NCBI GenBank assembly: GCA_022702545.1
Contig: JAHRBC010000002.1
Span: 8,742,001 to 8,806,000, forward strand
DNA length: 64,000 nt
Direction: 5' to 3'
Source of the DNA: Phycomyces nitens
Taxonomy: Eukaryota; Mucoromycota; Mucoromycetes; Mucorales; Phycomycetaceae
The notes beneath the pieces are model-generated. The model had not been told where the DNA came from, did no database searches, and was given only the letters and a program-made list of their open reading frames with translations. Positions 32,621 to 43,141 of the stretch are shown here, in pieces (the first letter of the stretch is position 1; every line of letters starts with the position of its first letter). The position numbers and the translations under genes were made by a program.

Positions 32621-33653
32621 TGACACGGGTGTTGTAGGGTTTCCAGCTTCGGCCACTTCTCACCCATCCACGTGACTTTCCAAGGCCTTCTCTGCCAAAA
32701 AAGAGTGACGTAGCCTTCTGATCAACTAGCAACGTCACCTTTTCCCAATCGCAAGTCACTTTGTTTCTCTCATATTCCTCTCTCTTCCGCACTCCTTTGA
32801 TTTTCCTTATTTGTCACCCTCGCTCTCATTTTAAACCCCTCATCATCATTTCCTTATTTGTCATTTGTACCCACCTTTTTGTCATCATCTCACCTTTCCC
32901 TTCCCCATATCCATGTCTGTGCGCATCAACCACCATCTTCCTTTATCTACATCTCAAGTCATTTTCCCGCACATCGGCATTTCTTTTATTTCATTGTCCT
33001 TCATTGCATTTACCATTTTACACTACATTTCATACTTATTGCACCTTCATATCATTATCTTGTCTTATCGTTCATACTTCCTCCCAACACATCGTTATTA
33101 TCTCATCTATTTTTCGCACGCTCATTTTCATTTACAAAAATTAATCTAGAAATTCATCATTAAGTAATATTTTACAAATCTATATAAGAGATCAAAATCT
33201 TCATCAAATAAACATCATCAGTTACCTCTCTCTTAATTTCCGTCCCTGAACTAGTGAATTGTCTTGTATAGAAATTCCTAGCCATACTTGTGCCAAGATT
33301 GATTTTTTCTTTTCATCCATTTCCCTTTTCCGTCAAATTTGTATCCCTCTCGTACTTTGCTGTCAACTTGTCTAATTGTCCTGAGTGAAATTATCAAGTT
33401 CCCTTCCTCTATTTTATCTCTTCCTTTTTGTACCGTTTGCTGTCAAGAATATATTCAACTGTCCCGAGCGAAGTTCTATATTTCTTTCCATATCTTACCT
33501 TTCTCTTCTCTTGTCCGTTTCTTGCTGTCTAACTTCGGTTTCTACCCCGTTGTTATCTTTATTTATTGCACCATCGTTATTGTCAACGAGTGGTATTTAA
33601 TTTTCTATATTTTTCTGACTCGTTTTCACTCACAACAAACTCAACACGCGTCA
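32621..33653 (+). repeat. Solo LTR-b
   Basis: It is 1033 bp, TGACACGGGTGTTG ... CACGCGTCA, with CTTC on both sides (32617-32620, 33654-33657). It has long pyrimidine-rich sequence, TATATAAGAG near 33181 and the conserved CTCTCTCTTAATTTCCGTCCC. It holds no internal coding region; apparent ORFs are low-complexity Ser/Leu/Phe strings. Confidence 0.75.
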
Positions 33654-33657
33654 CTTC

Positions 33658-34669
33658 TGACACGGGTGTTGTAGTTTTTCCAGCTTCGCCCACTTTCGCA
33701 AGCAACGTCATCCTTTTCCAGACTGCCTTGCCAGAAAGAGTGACGTCGTGTCCAGTCAATATGGCGACGTCACTCATATCGCATCGCAAGTCACTTTTTA
33801 CCCATATACCTCTTTACACTTCCATCTTTATCTCCCATTATCTGCATTTCAATTATCATTCTTGTGTCCACCTTTTGTCATCTATCTCATTTTCTCTTTC
33901 CCCATGTTCCTGTCTGTGCGCATTTATCCTTATCTTCACTCTACATTTTTCTCACATATCTATATTTTCTTTATCATTATTGTCACCCATTTTTACATTA
34001 TCATCCTTACTGCACATCTTGTTTTCTCATATTTTCATATCTCTGTCTTGTCTTATCATTTTACATTTTACACAATCTCTCATTATCCGTATCCATTATC
34101 TCATATTACTGTTCTATTTTTCGTTCTCACACCCATTTTCTATAATCCATTATTAATCAATTCATAATTATCTACAAAGTAATATTTTACGAAGTCTATA
34201 TAAGAGACTAAAAATTCAATCAATAAAATTATCAGTTATCTCTCTCTTATTTTCCGTCCCTGAATTAGTGAATTGTCTTGTATAAAAATTCCTAAACATA
34301 CTTCGTGCCAAGATTGATTTTTCTTTTCATCCAATTCCCTTTTCCGTCCAAATCTGTATCTTCCCAGTACCTTGCTGTCAACTTTAATAATTGTCCTGAG
34401 TGAAATTATCTAGTTCCCCTCTCCTATTATATCTCTTCCTCCCTGTTTCCATTGCTGTCAAGAATATATCTAACTGTCCCGAGCAAAGTTCATATATCTC
34501 TGTCTATTTCTTCATTTTCTCTTCTTTTGTCCTCTTGCTGTCTTTGAATTGCGGTTCTACCCCCGTTATATTCATTCTTTATCACACCCTCGTTATTGTC
34601 AATGTGAGGTATTCAATTTACTATATTTTTCTGACTCGTTTTCACTCACAACAAACTCAACACGTGTCA
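33658..34669 (+). repeat. Solo LTR-c
   Basis: It is 1012 bp with left flank CTTC, start TGACACGGGTGTTG and end CACGTGTCA. The spacer to the next LTR is CCTCT rather than CTTC. It has the same TATATAAGAG/AATAAA architecture as LTR-b. Confidence 0.7.
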
Positions 34670-34674
34670 CCTCT

Positions 34675-35875
34675 TGACACGGGTGTTGTAGGATTTCCCG
34701 CTTTGCCCACTTCTCTCCATTTCACGTGACTTTTCCAAGGCCTTCCCTGCTAGAAAGCGTGACGTAGCATCCTGATCAACTTGGCAACGTCACCTTTCTC
34801 CATTTGCAAGTCACCTTATTTCTCATATCTCCCTTTTCTCCACACTTCTTTGATTTTCCATATTTGTCACCCTCGCTCTCATTTCAAACCCCTCCTATCC
34901 ATTTCCATATTTATCCATTGTACACTATTTTTGTCATCTATCTTCCCTTCCCTTCTCCCCACGTTGCTGTCTGTGCGCACTTATCTTTCTCTTCATGTTA
35001 TCTACCTCTTTACACCCTCTCACACATCGGCACTTCATTTTATTCATACCCCTTCATATCTCTGTCCCTTCTCTCACACTGCTCACTTTATCATATTACT
35101 GTTATCCATATCTTCATACTTCATATTTACATTGTCTTCGCACATTTTCATATCTCATTTTGTCTTATCATATTTATCCTCCATTTTTATATTATCACCT
35201 TCACTGTATATCCCATTTTCTCATACTATCATATCTTATTTTGTCTTATCATCTCATACCTCTCCCCCAAAGTCATTATTATCCTTATCCATTATCTCAT
35301 ATACTGTTCTATTTTTCATTCACACACCCAATTCCTATATTTTATTATTAATCAATTTACCATTTATCACTAAGTAACATTTTACGAAGTCTATATAAGA
35401 GACCAAAATTTCAATCAATAAACATTATCAGTTATCTCTCTCTTATTTTCCGTCCCTGAATTAGTGAATTGTCTTGTATAGAAATTCCTAAACATACTTC
35501 GTGCCAAGATTGATTTTTCTTTTCATCCAATTCCCTTTTCCGTCCAAATCTGTATCTTCCCAGTACCTTGCTGTCAACTTTAATAATTGTCCTGAGTGAA
35601 ATTATCTAGTTCCCCTCTCCTATTATATCTCTTCCTCCCTGTTTCCATTGCTGTCAAGAATATATCTAACTGTCCCGAGCGAAGTTCATATATCTCTGTC
35701 TATTTCTTCATTTTCTCTTCTTTTGTCCTCTTGCTGTCTTTGAATTGTGGTTCTACCCCCGTTATATTTATTCTTTATCGCACCCTCGTTATTGTCAACG
35801 TGAGGTATTCAATTTACTATATTTTTCTGACTCGTTTTCACTCACAACAAACTCAACACGCGTCATTCTTCCGTG
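34675..35875 (+). repeat. Solo LTR-d
   Basis: It is 1201 bp, TGACACGGGTGTTG ... CACGCGTCA, nearly identical over most of its length to LTR-e (41156-42345). The LINE is inserted just after its last base. Confidence 0.72.
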
Positions 35876-36284
35876 TAAAGATCAATTTTCTGGATTCAAA
35901 CCCCGATAAAATACTTCTTTAGCCCATACCTCTTTAACTAGTCTATCAACCCTATTGTTTTTTGCAGCAGGCTTGATTGTCATTGTCTTTTATACATCCT
36001 CTCCAATTTTTATCCAATTCCGATAACTTTTTGCCATATTGTCTACATCGCCATCATCAAGATCTTCGCATCTGTCCCATAATCACTCCCGATTGTTAGC
36101 ATCTCCAACATCATCTCGGTTGCCCGTACCTGTATGCCCAACTTCTGCTCTCTCTGCCTTCTCTGCAAGTGTTCCTGGCCTCCTACCCTCCACTTCGCAC
36201 TTTTTGGTCCCTGTTTCAGAGCTTTCATTTGGTTCTCCCCCCCCTCCCATTTTCCCAAAAAAATTTTTCTCCCCTCCTCCTCTG

Positions 36285-37541
36285 ATGATTGGCTCTCAGA
36301 AATCCGTTCCCCGCCCCTCTAATGGTACCTCTCCCACCACCATCCTCCTCTCTGGCCTCAAGGCAGACTTTGTCAAGTTTCGCCCAGTCCTGACCTGTTC
36401 CCGTTGCCAAGCTACTGGCAAAATGGTCTCCAATGGGTCTGCCACCTCAACTGGCAGCCCCCAGTTCAAGTGTCGCTGTGGTGCGCACTATAATGCCTCT
36501 TCCATGCAGGCCCTTATTAATGGGGTCCAGCATAAGATCCCTGAGGTCTTAGCCTCTAGCCGCCCTTCCTCCCCTGCTGTCCCTGTCCAGGACGATTCTG
36601 TCACTATGGACGATGTTGTGGAGATCCTGGATGATGATGTCCCTCCACCCCAAGCCCTCCCCCCTCCCACCCAAGACCTCTGGACCCTGGTCCACGACCT
36701 GACCATTCGGGTAAATGCAATGGAGGATGTCCTGCAGGAGAATTCCCGTCTGAAGGAGGCCCTGTCTGCTGCTGAGGACACCATTGCTCATTTGTCTCAG
36801 ACACAGCCTGACTTCTCCCAAGGTGCAGCTGCATCCAAATATGCCCATGTCCCCCCCAAGCCCTCTACCTCAGCCTTCGCCAATTTCCCCTCCTTGTCCC
36901 CTTCCCCATCTGCCCCGTCCTCCTCCCAGAAGCCCAGCTATGCTTCTGCTGCTGCAAAGTCCTCCCCCACGCCCAGACGTAAAGCCCCCACTGCCAAGGC
37001 TATTGCTGCGGTTGTGCGAGGCATGACCATTCGTGAGGACGAAGATCCTGGTTTCCAGATCGTATACGTTCCCAATGCTGTCCGTCTCCCCATTAGTGCC
37101 CAACGCCAATGTCTTCGGAAATTGAAGATTGACAATGCCCGTGTCCTAGACCTTCATTACCCTGATCGTAAGGTTATGGGTATGTTGGTTCACAATGAAT
37201 ATGCCCCTGAACTCACGACCATTCTGGCTGGCTATGGAGTGGAGACACTCAAGACTTTCGACCCTCTGGACCCTGTCCACCTCCGTGACCCTGCTCTTGC
37301 CACTCTTTCTCCTGAGGACCGTGCCTCTAAAGCCCTCCACGTTCACAATGAACGTATGCTTCGAGCCATTGGGTTCATCCGTGCCCCTGTCAAGTTTGCC
37401 GTTGCCCGTTCCTGCTGTGAACAGGGCTGGATCAGTGAAGAGCAGTTGCTCGAAATCCTCCCCCCTCGCCGCACCCAACCCAACCCTGATCTCTCCATCC
37501 ACACTGCCAGCACTCCCTCCCACTCCTTTTCTGACCTATGA
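36285..37541 (+). CDS. LINE ORF1 protein, 418 aa from first ATG
   Basis: This is probably the nucleic-acid-binding partner that packages LINE RNA. The frame is open back to at least 36039, but the first in-frame ATG is at 36285. Near the start is a Cys cluster, CSRCQ then KCRCG (about residues 39-66), that could bind zinc. The middle is a Pro/Ser-rich, probably disordered region with a short coiled-coil stretch (NSRLKEALSAAEDTI). The C-terminal third is compact and basic (APTAKAIAAVVRGM onwards) and may be an RRM-like fold; that is inference. Its stop overlaps the ORF2 start (ATGA at 37538-37541), which suggests coupled termination and reinitiation. Confidence 0.75.
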   Translation: MIGSQKSVPRPSNGTSPTTILLSGLKADFVKFRPVLTCSRCQATGKMVSNGSATSTGSPQFKCRCGAHYNASSMQALINGVQHKIPEVLASSRPSSPAVPVQDDSVTMDDVVEILDDDVPPPQALPPPTQDLWTLVHDLTIRVNAMEDVLQENSRLKEALSAAEDTIAHLSQTQPDFSQGAAASKYAHVPPKPSTSAFANFPSLSPSPSAPSSSQKPSYASAAAKSSPTPRRKAPTAKAIAAVVRGMTIREDEDPGFQIVYVPNAVRLPISAQRQCLRKLKIDNARVLDLHYPDRKVMGMLVHNEYAPELTTILAGYGVETLKTFDPLDPVHLRDPALATLSPEDRASKALHVHNERMLRAIGFIRAPVKFAVARSCCEQGWISEEQLLEILPPRRTQPNPDLSIHTASTPSHSFSDL

Positions 37542-40500
37542 ATCCAGTAACAATCTCGTTATGGAATGCGAATGGGCTCGCCAAACAAACCCTACCTTCA
37601 ATCCTTCACTATGCTTCCTCATCCTCCCTCCTCTTCATTACCGAAACATGGCTCCTCTCCCCCATCGTTACTCTACTTCTTGGCAGCAGTACCATACCTA
37701 CGGTCAGTCTGTCTCCAATGCTAGCCGCGGCTGCATGGGTATCTCTCTCCTTGTCAATCCTTCTTTCCCTTACCCCATTTCCGTTCTCCCATCCACCTCT
37801 CCCTATGTCCTTTCATGCATTGTATTTGATTGTCTCATCCACTGCCTTTACCTCCCTCCTTCCCTCTCTGACATCGATGCAATTGCTATCGTTCGCGATC
37901 TTCCTCTTTCCTCCACCTCAATCCCCTCCTCCAACACCATCCTTTGTGGAGATTTTAATTCTCGCATGGGATCCTTTATTGGTGATCATGTTACCACTTC
38001 GCGAGGAACCTCTCTCCTCTCGTGGATCCAGGAAACTGGCCTCACTTGTTGGAATGAGCTACTTGCATTTGGCCTTCCTACCTTTCTTTCTGGCGGGGCT
38101 GGCAACCCTCGTTCCAGTGTCATTGACCTTTTCTTTCCTCTTCCCCCTTATGAATCCCTCTATGCTTATCCGTTCCGATCTTTCCTTGGGCTCTGACCAC
38201 AAAATGGTCAACCTCACCTTCACTCCTTTTGTCCCTCCTCCCCCTCCTCTTACCTCCCATCCGCGCCTGCTCTGGAATCTCTCCAAGCTTGCTCAGCCTG
38301 ACACTCTGAAGATTTACATCGATACCGTTTCTGGATCATTGGACGATCTGACTGAGCAGTTCAGTGCTTTCCTCTCCTCTCCTACCCCCCCTCCTATTGA
38401 TACCCTATGCACAGCTTTTGCTCAAGCTATATATGATGCCCTTGACTCTGCTGTTGGCCATCGCACGCCGCGTACCATGCAAAAGTACTGGTTCTGGTCG
38501 GTGGACCTTCAAGAAACCATGGATCTGAGAGAACGTAGTTACCAACGCTGGCGCCGCTCCAGTGGTTTGCAGAAGGCTTTATGCTGGACGCGCCACCAGG
38601 ATGCATGTCAGGCGGTTCGGTTATCAGTCCAGCGACGTCACCGTGAAACCTGGAAAGAGTTCTGTCATAAACTCACCAGCCAACCCCTCGCCAAAACAAC
38701 TGCCACCATCAAGAGAATCCGCAACAGCCGCCAAATATGCCCCACTTTTGTGGATCCTGGTGGACCCCAAGCTGCTGCCAATCATATGGCTGACCATCTT
38801 CAACAGATCTTCTCTGGCCAATTCCTTCCTTCCCGCCGCCCTCCCAACCAAACCGTCTCCATCCTGTCACCCATTGAGATTGAGGAATCTTGCCCATTTG
38901 ATCCTCTCTTGGTGGAGTGTACACTCCTCCAACTCCCTGCCCGAAAGGCCCCTGGTGTTGACTATCTGCGCACTGAGATGCTCCATCCAGTTGCCAAAAA
39001 AGCTTCCTCCTCCCTCGCCATCCTCTTCCAGCTCTGCTGGCAATGGGGTTCTGCTCCTCTGGCCTGGCGCACTGCACAAGTTGTCCCCATCTTTAAAAAG
39101 GGTGACCCAACCAATCCTTCAAACTTCCGACCCATCAGCCTGACCTCGATCCTGAGGAAGGCGATGGAGTACTGCCTTGCCCCAACGATTGAAGATGCCT
39201 CTCCCACCATCGACCTGGCCCAAGGTGGTTTCCGCCGCCAAAGAAGCGCCCTTGACCAAGTGTTGTGCTTGCACGAACTTGTCCGTCGGCATACCGTTGC
39301 CTTCAAACACCCCCCTGTCCTTGCCTTCCTAGACATCAAGTCGGCATATGACACTGTGGACCGCTCCATAATTTGGAAGTCCCTGCGTCCGCTGGCCTCT
39401 GATGCTCTCCTCGCCCTCCTCCAATCCCTCTTTGATGACGTCCACGTCCAAATCCTCCTCTCTGGCGCCACATCCCTCTCCTTTCAACCCCTCACTGGTG
39501 TCCTCCAAGGATCCGTGCTCTCTCCCCACCTGTACTCTGTGTACATCAACTCTCTCCCCGTTGCTCTTCGTGCGGCTGGTGAACTGTGTGAAACGGTGTT
39601 CTCCCAGCCTGCCCCAACCAGGATCGATGGCCAGTTGGTCAACACTCTGTTGTTTGCTGACGACGTCGCCATCATTGCCACCCCTGAGGCCATGCCCGTC
39701 ATCCTCAACTCTGCGGAGCAACACTCCCAGGAACTTGGCTACCGCTGGAGCCCAAGCAAATGTGTGATCCTACACCATTCCCTTTCCCTTTCCCCTCCTT
39801 CCTTCTCCCTCTACAATGTGCCGATTCCCCATGCTTCCTCCTTCCCGTACCTTGGTGTTCCTTTCTCTGAAAAGGGCACCATTGATCCCTCCCTCCTCCT
39901 CTCTCGAAACTGCGCCTCTGCTATTAATAGCATGCGAGTCATACGCTCCCTTGGTGTCAACAACACTGGCCTTTCCCGTCTCCTCTCCATCCGTTTGTAC
40001 CGCCAATTCATCCGCCCGAAATTTGAGTATGGCCTGGCCATCTCATGTTTCAACGAGAAACAGGTCAAAACACTGGAAAAAGCCCAAGACACATGCCTCC
40101 GCATGATCTTCGGTGGCCATTCCACGTCTTCCACCTCCGTCTTCCGCCATCTTGGCAACCTCCCCAACATGAGGGAACGTATCCTGACCTTGGGATTCAA
40201 GTTTGTCCGTCGCGCTTTCTGGCTCCCTGACGATGCCCTCTTCACTCTCCTTCGCCCCATCCTCACCAACCCTGCGCACCAATGGTTTAAGCTCCAAGCT
40301 AATCCCATCTGGTTGTCCCTCTCCAATCCTTCCTCCGCCGATCCCAAAGCTTGTAAGCATGCCATCCGTTCATTTTTGAATAGGAGCCTCTGCTTGCAAC
40401 GCTCCCAACAAATCCTCCTCTCTGCCTGTCGCCCAACCCTTGGTGTCGATCCAATCCTCTGGCTTCCTATGACCACCCATGAACGCAGCCGATTTATTCG

Positions 40501-40831
40501 CTGGCGTATGGGTTGGCTCCCTGGTCGTCCTCGCCCTTGCTCCTGTGGTTCCCACACTACCAGCCGCCGCCATGTACTTGAGTGCACTGGTGCTGCCATC
40601 CGTCTCCACCTCTACTCCACTGTCCTTCCCAACCCCATCGACCATATTCTCAACCTGCTCCCTCAACGAAAGCCTACCAACACCAAACGCAACTCATTTT
40701 GGAACTTCACCTGGCCTGTCCTGTGCCGTATCCTCTTTGAGATTGACAAGATCTGCCTTCCTGACGTCGTAATGACCGATGGTAAAGAACGTGAGCGTGG
40801 CAAACTCTTCCTCAACTGGCTCCCGAAGTGA
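37538..40831 (+). CDS. LINE ORF2: endonuclease and reverse transcriptase, 1097 aa, endonuclease core out of frame
   Basis: The N-terminus starts like an APE endonuclease (ISLWNANGLAKQ, FITETWLL). The reverse transcriptase is complete: RKAPGVDYLRTEML, VVPIFKKGDP, NFRPISLTSI, GGFRRQRSALDQV, LAFLDIKSAYDTV, GVLQGSVLSPHLY and the catalytic FADD (about residue 705). The C-terminus has a CCHC-like CSCGSHTTSRRHVLEC (about 1000-1016). Between about 37665 and 38165 the endonuclease motifs (SRGCMGIS, CGDFNSRMG, SVIDLFF) lie in another frame; SDHKMV is back in the main frame. So two compensating indels leave one long ORF but scramble about 165 residues. The first is probably loss of one C in the run at about 37667. 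I see no RNase H. Confidence 0.82.
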   Translation: MNPVTISLWNANGLAKQTLPSILHYASSSSLLFITETWLLSPIVTLLLGSSTIPTVSLSPMLAAAAWVSLSLSILLSLTPFPFSHPPLPMSFHALYLIVSSTAFTSLLPSLTSMQLLSFAIFLFPPPQSPPPTPSFVEILILAWDPLLVIMLPLREEPLSSRGSRKLASLVGMSYLHLAFLPFFLAGLATLVPVSLTFSFLFPLMNPSMLIRSDLSLGSDHKMVNLTFTPFVPPPPPLTSHPRLLWNLSKLAQPDTLKIYIDTVSGSLDDLTEQFSAFLSSPTPPPIDTLCTAFAQAIYDALDSAVGHRTPRTMQKYWFWSVDLQETMDLRERSYQRWRRSSGLQKALCWTRHQDACQAVRLSVQRRHRETWKEFCHKLTSQPLAKTTATIKRIRNSRQICPTFVDPGGPQAAANHMADHLQQIFSGQFLPSRRPPNQTVSILSPIEIEESCPFDPLLVECTLLQLPARKAPGVDYLRTEMLHPVAKKASSSLAILFQLCWQWGSAPLAWRTAQVVPIFKKGDPTNPSNFRPISLTSILRKAMEYCLAPTIEDASPTIDLAQGGFRRQRSALDQVLCLHELVRRHTVAFKHPPVLAFLDIKSAYDTVDRSIIWKSLRPLASDALLALLQSLFDDVHVQILLSGATSLSFQPLTGVLQGSVLSPHLYSVYINSLPVALRAAGELCETVFSQPAPTRIDGQLVNTLLFADDVAIIATPEAMPVILNSAEQHSQELGYRWSPSKCVILHHSLSLSPPSFSLYNVPIPHASSFPYLGVPFSEKGTIDPSLLLSRNCASAINSMRVIRSLGVNNTGLSRLLSIRLYRQFIRPKFEYGLAISCFNEKQVKTLEKAQDTCLRMIFGGHSTSSTSVFRHLGNLPNMRERILTLGFKFVRRAFWLPDDALFTLLRPILTNPAHQWFKLQANPIWLSLSNPSSADPKACKHAIRSFLNRSLCLQRSQQILLSACRPTLGVDPILWLPMTTHERSRFIRWRMGWLPGRPRPCSCGSHTTSRRHVLECTGAAIRLHLYSTVLPNPIDHILNLLPQRKPTNTKRNSFWNFTWPVLCRILFEIDKICLPDVVMTDGKERERGKLFLNWLPK

Positions 40832-41155
40832 GACTGGCCACCTCTTTCATCCTCTGCCCCCCTCTCCTCCTCTGTCTCCGTTAGCTTAGATTTCCTTTTT
40901 TCTTTTCTTTCCCCTTTTATTTTATTTTAATTTTACGTTCTGCATGAATTTTCTGCTGTTACACCACCTTCCCCACATTTTTGTCCCCCTTAGCTTAGTC
41001 TCCTTCCCCCAGTTTTTCCCTTTTTTCACCTAGGGTTTTTTTCATATCTTTCCATTTTTCTGTACTCTTAAAGGCGGGCAATAGCACTATAGTGCGTGTG
41101 CCCACTAGCCTTCCAAATAAACACTTTTACCTACACCAAGAAACCACACTTCTTC

Positions 41156-42345
41156 TGACACGGGTGTTGTAGGGTTTCCAGCTTCGCCCACTTCTCTCCA
41201 TTTCACGTGACTTTTCCAAGGTCTTCCCTGCTAGAAAGCGTGACGTAGCATCCTGATCAACTTGGCAACGTCACCTTTCTCCATTTGCAAGTCACCTTAT
41301 TTCTCATATCTCCCTTTTCTCCACACTTCTTTGATTTTCCATATTTGTCACCCTCGCTCTCATTTCAAACCCCTCCTATCCATTTCCATATTTATCCATT
41401 GTACACTATTTTTGTCATCTATCTTCCCTTCCCTTCTCCCCACGTTGCTGTCTGTGCGCACTTATCTTTCTCTTCATGTTATCTACCTCTTTACACCCTC
41501 TCACACATCGGCACTTCATTTTATTCATACCCCTTCATATCTCTGTCCCTTCTCTCACACTGCTCACTTTATCATATTACTGTTATCCATATCTTCATAC
41601 TTCATATTTACATTGTCTTCGCACATTTTCATATCTCATTTTGTCTTATCATATTTGTCCTCCATTTTTATATTATCACCTTCACTGTATATCCCATTTT
41701 CTCATACTATCATATCTTATTTTGTCTTATCATCTCATACCTCTCCCCCCAAAGTCATTATTATTCTTATCCATTATCTCATATACTGTTCTATTTTTCA
41801 TTCACACACCCAATTCCTATATTTTATTATTAATCAATTCACCATTTATCACTAAGTAACATTTTACGAAGTCTATATAAGAGACCAAAATTTCAATCAA
41901 TAAACATTATCAGTTATCTCTCTCTTATTTTCCATCTCTGAATTAGTGAATTGTCTTGTATAGAAATTCCTAAACATACTTCGTGCCAAGATTGATTTTT
42001 CTTTTCATCCTTTTCCCTTTTTCCTGATTTTATAACTTCCCAGTACCTTGCTGTCAACTTGATTAATTGTCCTGAGCGAAATTATCTAGTTCTCTCTCTC
42101 TATTTGTATTCCTATCCCTTGTATCCATTGCTGTCAAGAATATATCTAACTGTCCCGAGCGAAGTTCATATATCTCTGTCTATTTCTTCATTTTGTCTTC
42201 TTTTGTCCTCTTGCTGTCTTTGAATTGCGGTTCTACCCCCGTTATATTCATTCTTTATCGCACCCTCGTTATTGTCAACGTGAGGTATTCAATTTACTAT
42301 ATTTTTCTGACTCGTTTTCACTCACAACAAACTCAACACGCGTCA
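41156..42345 (+). repeat. Solo LTR-e
   Basis: It is 1190 bp, TGACACGGGTGTTG ... CACGCGTCA, a near-copy of LTR-d. Together with LTR-d it originally formed a direct pair separated by TTCTTC before the LINE entered. TTC separates it from LTR-f. Confidence 0.72.
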
Positions 42346-42348
42346 TTC

Positions 42349-42620
42349 TGATACGTGTGTTGTGGAAAGGTTCAGTTTCAACCATGAAGCCGGACCAAGG
42401 GCCCGGACATAGACGTAGGAGGTGTCGGAGGCCAGGCTAGCCCGAGTAAGAAGTCCGAGCCGAGTGAGTTGGGCGGGTTTCCGGTGAGGTGACGTTGGCA
42501 GGGCAATCCCCGAGTTTCTATATTTTTCTTTCTTCCTAGTCTTTTCCTGTTTTTTTATTTTATCACATTTATTTATTTCCTTTTTTATATTATTTCCTTT
42601 TCTATTTCTTTTGTGAATCC
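42349..42620 (+). repeat. LTR-f, truncated
   Basis: It begins TGATACGTGTGTTGTGG and shares the GAAGCCGGACCAAGGGCCCG block and following T-rich sequence with LTR-g at 6994. It is cut after TTGTGAATCC by the left end of E4. The corresponding sequence continues at about 7231 in LTR-g. Confidence 0.7.
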
Positions 42621-43141
42621 CACTGCAAAAGAGGGGCTGTTTGTAGTACCAGAAATCCGGCATTATGGTACTGAAAAGGGGTGGGTTTCGCCAAGTTTAA
42701 ATATTTTTTCAACTAGGAGGCATGCTAGCTTCACAGGTACCTCGGTGTCGTGGTTTACAGTAGTAGAAACATGTAAAAATGTGCCGCAGGTGAGGTCTGT
42801 TAGCACTTTCGGTATATGGATCTGATTTGGAACGATGAAAAAAAGTATTTAAAAGAACGGTTCTATTTTGGTCTTCTCAACGTGGTCGTTGAAATGTTCA
42901 GATACGTCATATATTTTTATGTTGCGAGTAGTAGAAACTCGATGTATCTACTAGTAGTTACTACCCAAGACCAATCAAATCAAATACTTGAAAGCCTCTT
43001 TATTCTTCTTCACCAGTAATATATCACCCATTATTTGATTTCCCGTTTATATTGGATTGGTAATGGTTTACGCTTTTATTTTTATTGGAAAGAATAGAAT
43101 GTTTCTAGGTTTAGGGTCTATTATTACGCCTATTCCTATGC

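Larger units (their letters stand above)
35882..41149 (+). mobile_element. Full-length APE-type LINE (non-LTR retrotransposon), 5.3 kb
   Basis: It is flanked by a 6-bp duplication TTCTTC (35876-35881 and 41150-41155) in the junction between LTR-d and LTR-e. It has a 5' region of about 400 bp, ORF1 and ORF2 overlapping by ATGA, a 3' UTR of about 300 bp (40832-41115, T-rich, no gene) and an AATAAA near 41116. The extreme 3' end (about 41131-41149) is CTACACCAAGAAACCACAC, identical to the 5' end and upstream flank of the tRNA-Val gene in antisense. GC content and C-rich codon use differ sharply from the surrounding LTRs. Clade not assigned. Confidence 0.82.

Noticed and set aside
32761..35377. 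Several 90-198 codon ORFs rich in Ser, Leu, Phe, His in the LTR stack
   Set aside because: Low-complexity pyrimidine-rich LTR sequence read in three overlapping frames; repeated in LTR-d and LTR-e with the same look; no initiation context or domain.
35882..35935. Second tRNA or tRNA-like promoter at the LINE 5' end (GATTCAAACCCC)
   Set aside because: Looks B-box-like, but no T-stem pairing or anticodon arm can be drawn around it.
36039..36284. Upstream extension of LINE ORF1 to 36039
   Set aside because: The frame is open but begins at TTG; the first ATG is 36285. Kept only as a remark.
39811..40599. 262-codon antisense ORF in the LINE
   Set aside because: Shadow of ORF2 caused by its C-rich codon usage; the plus strand has clear RT motifs.
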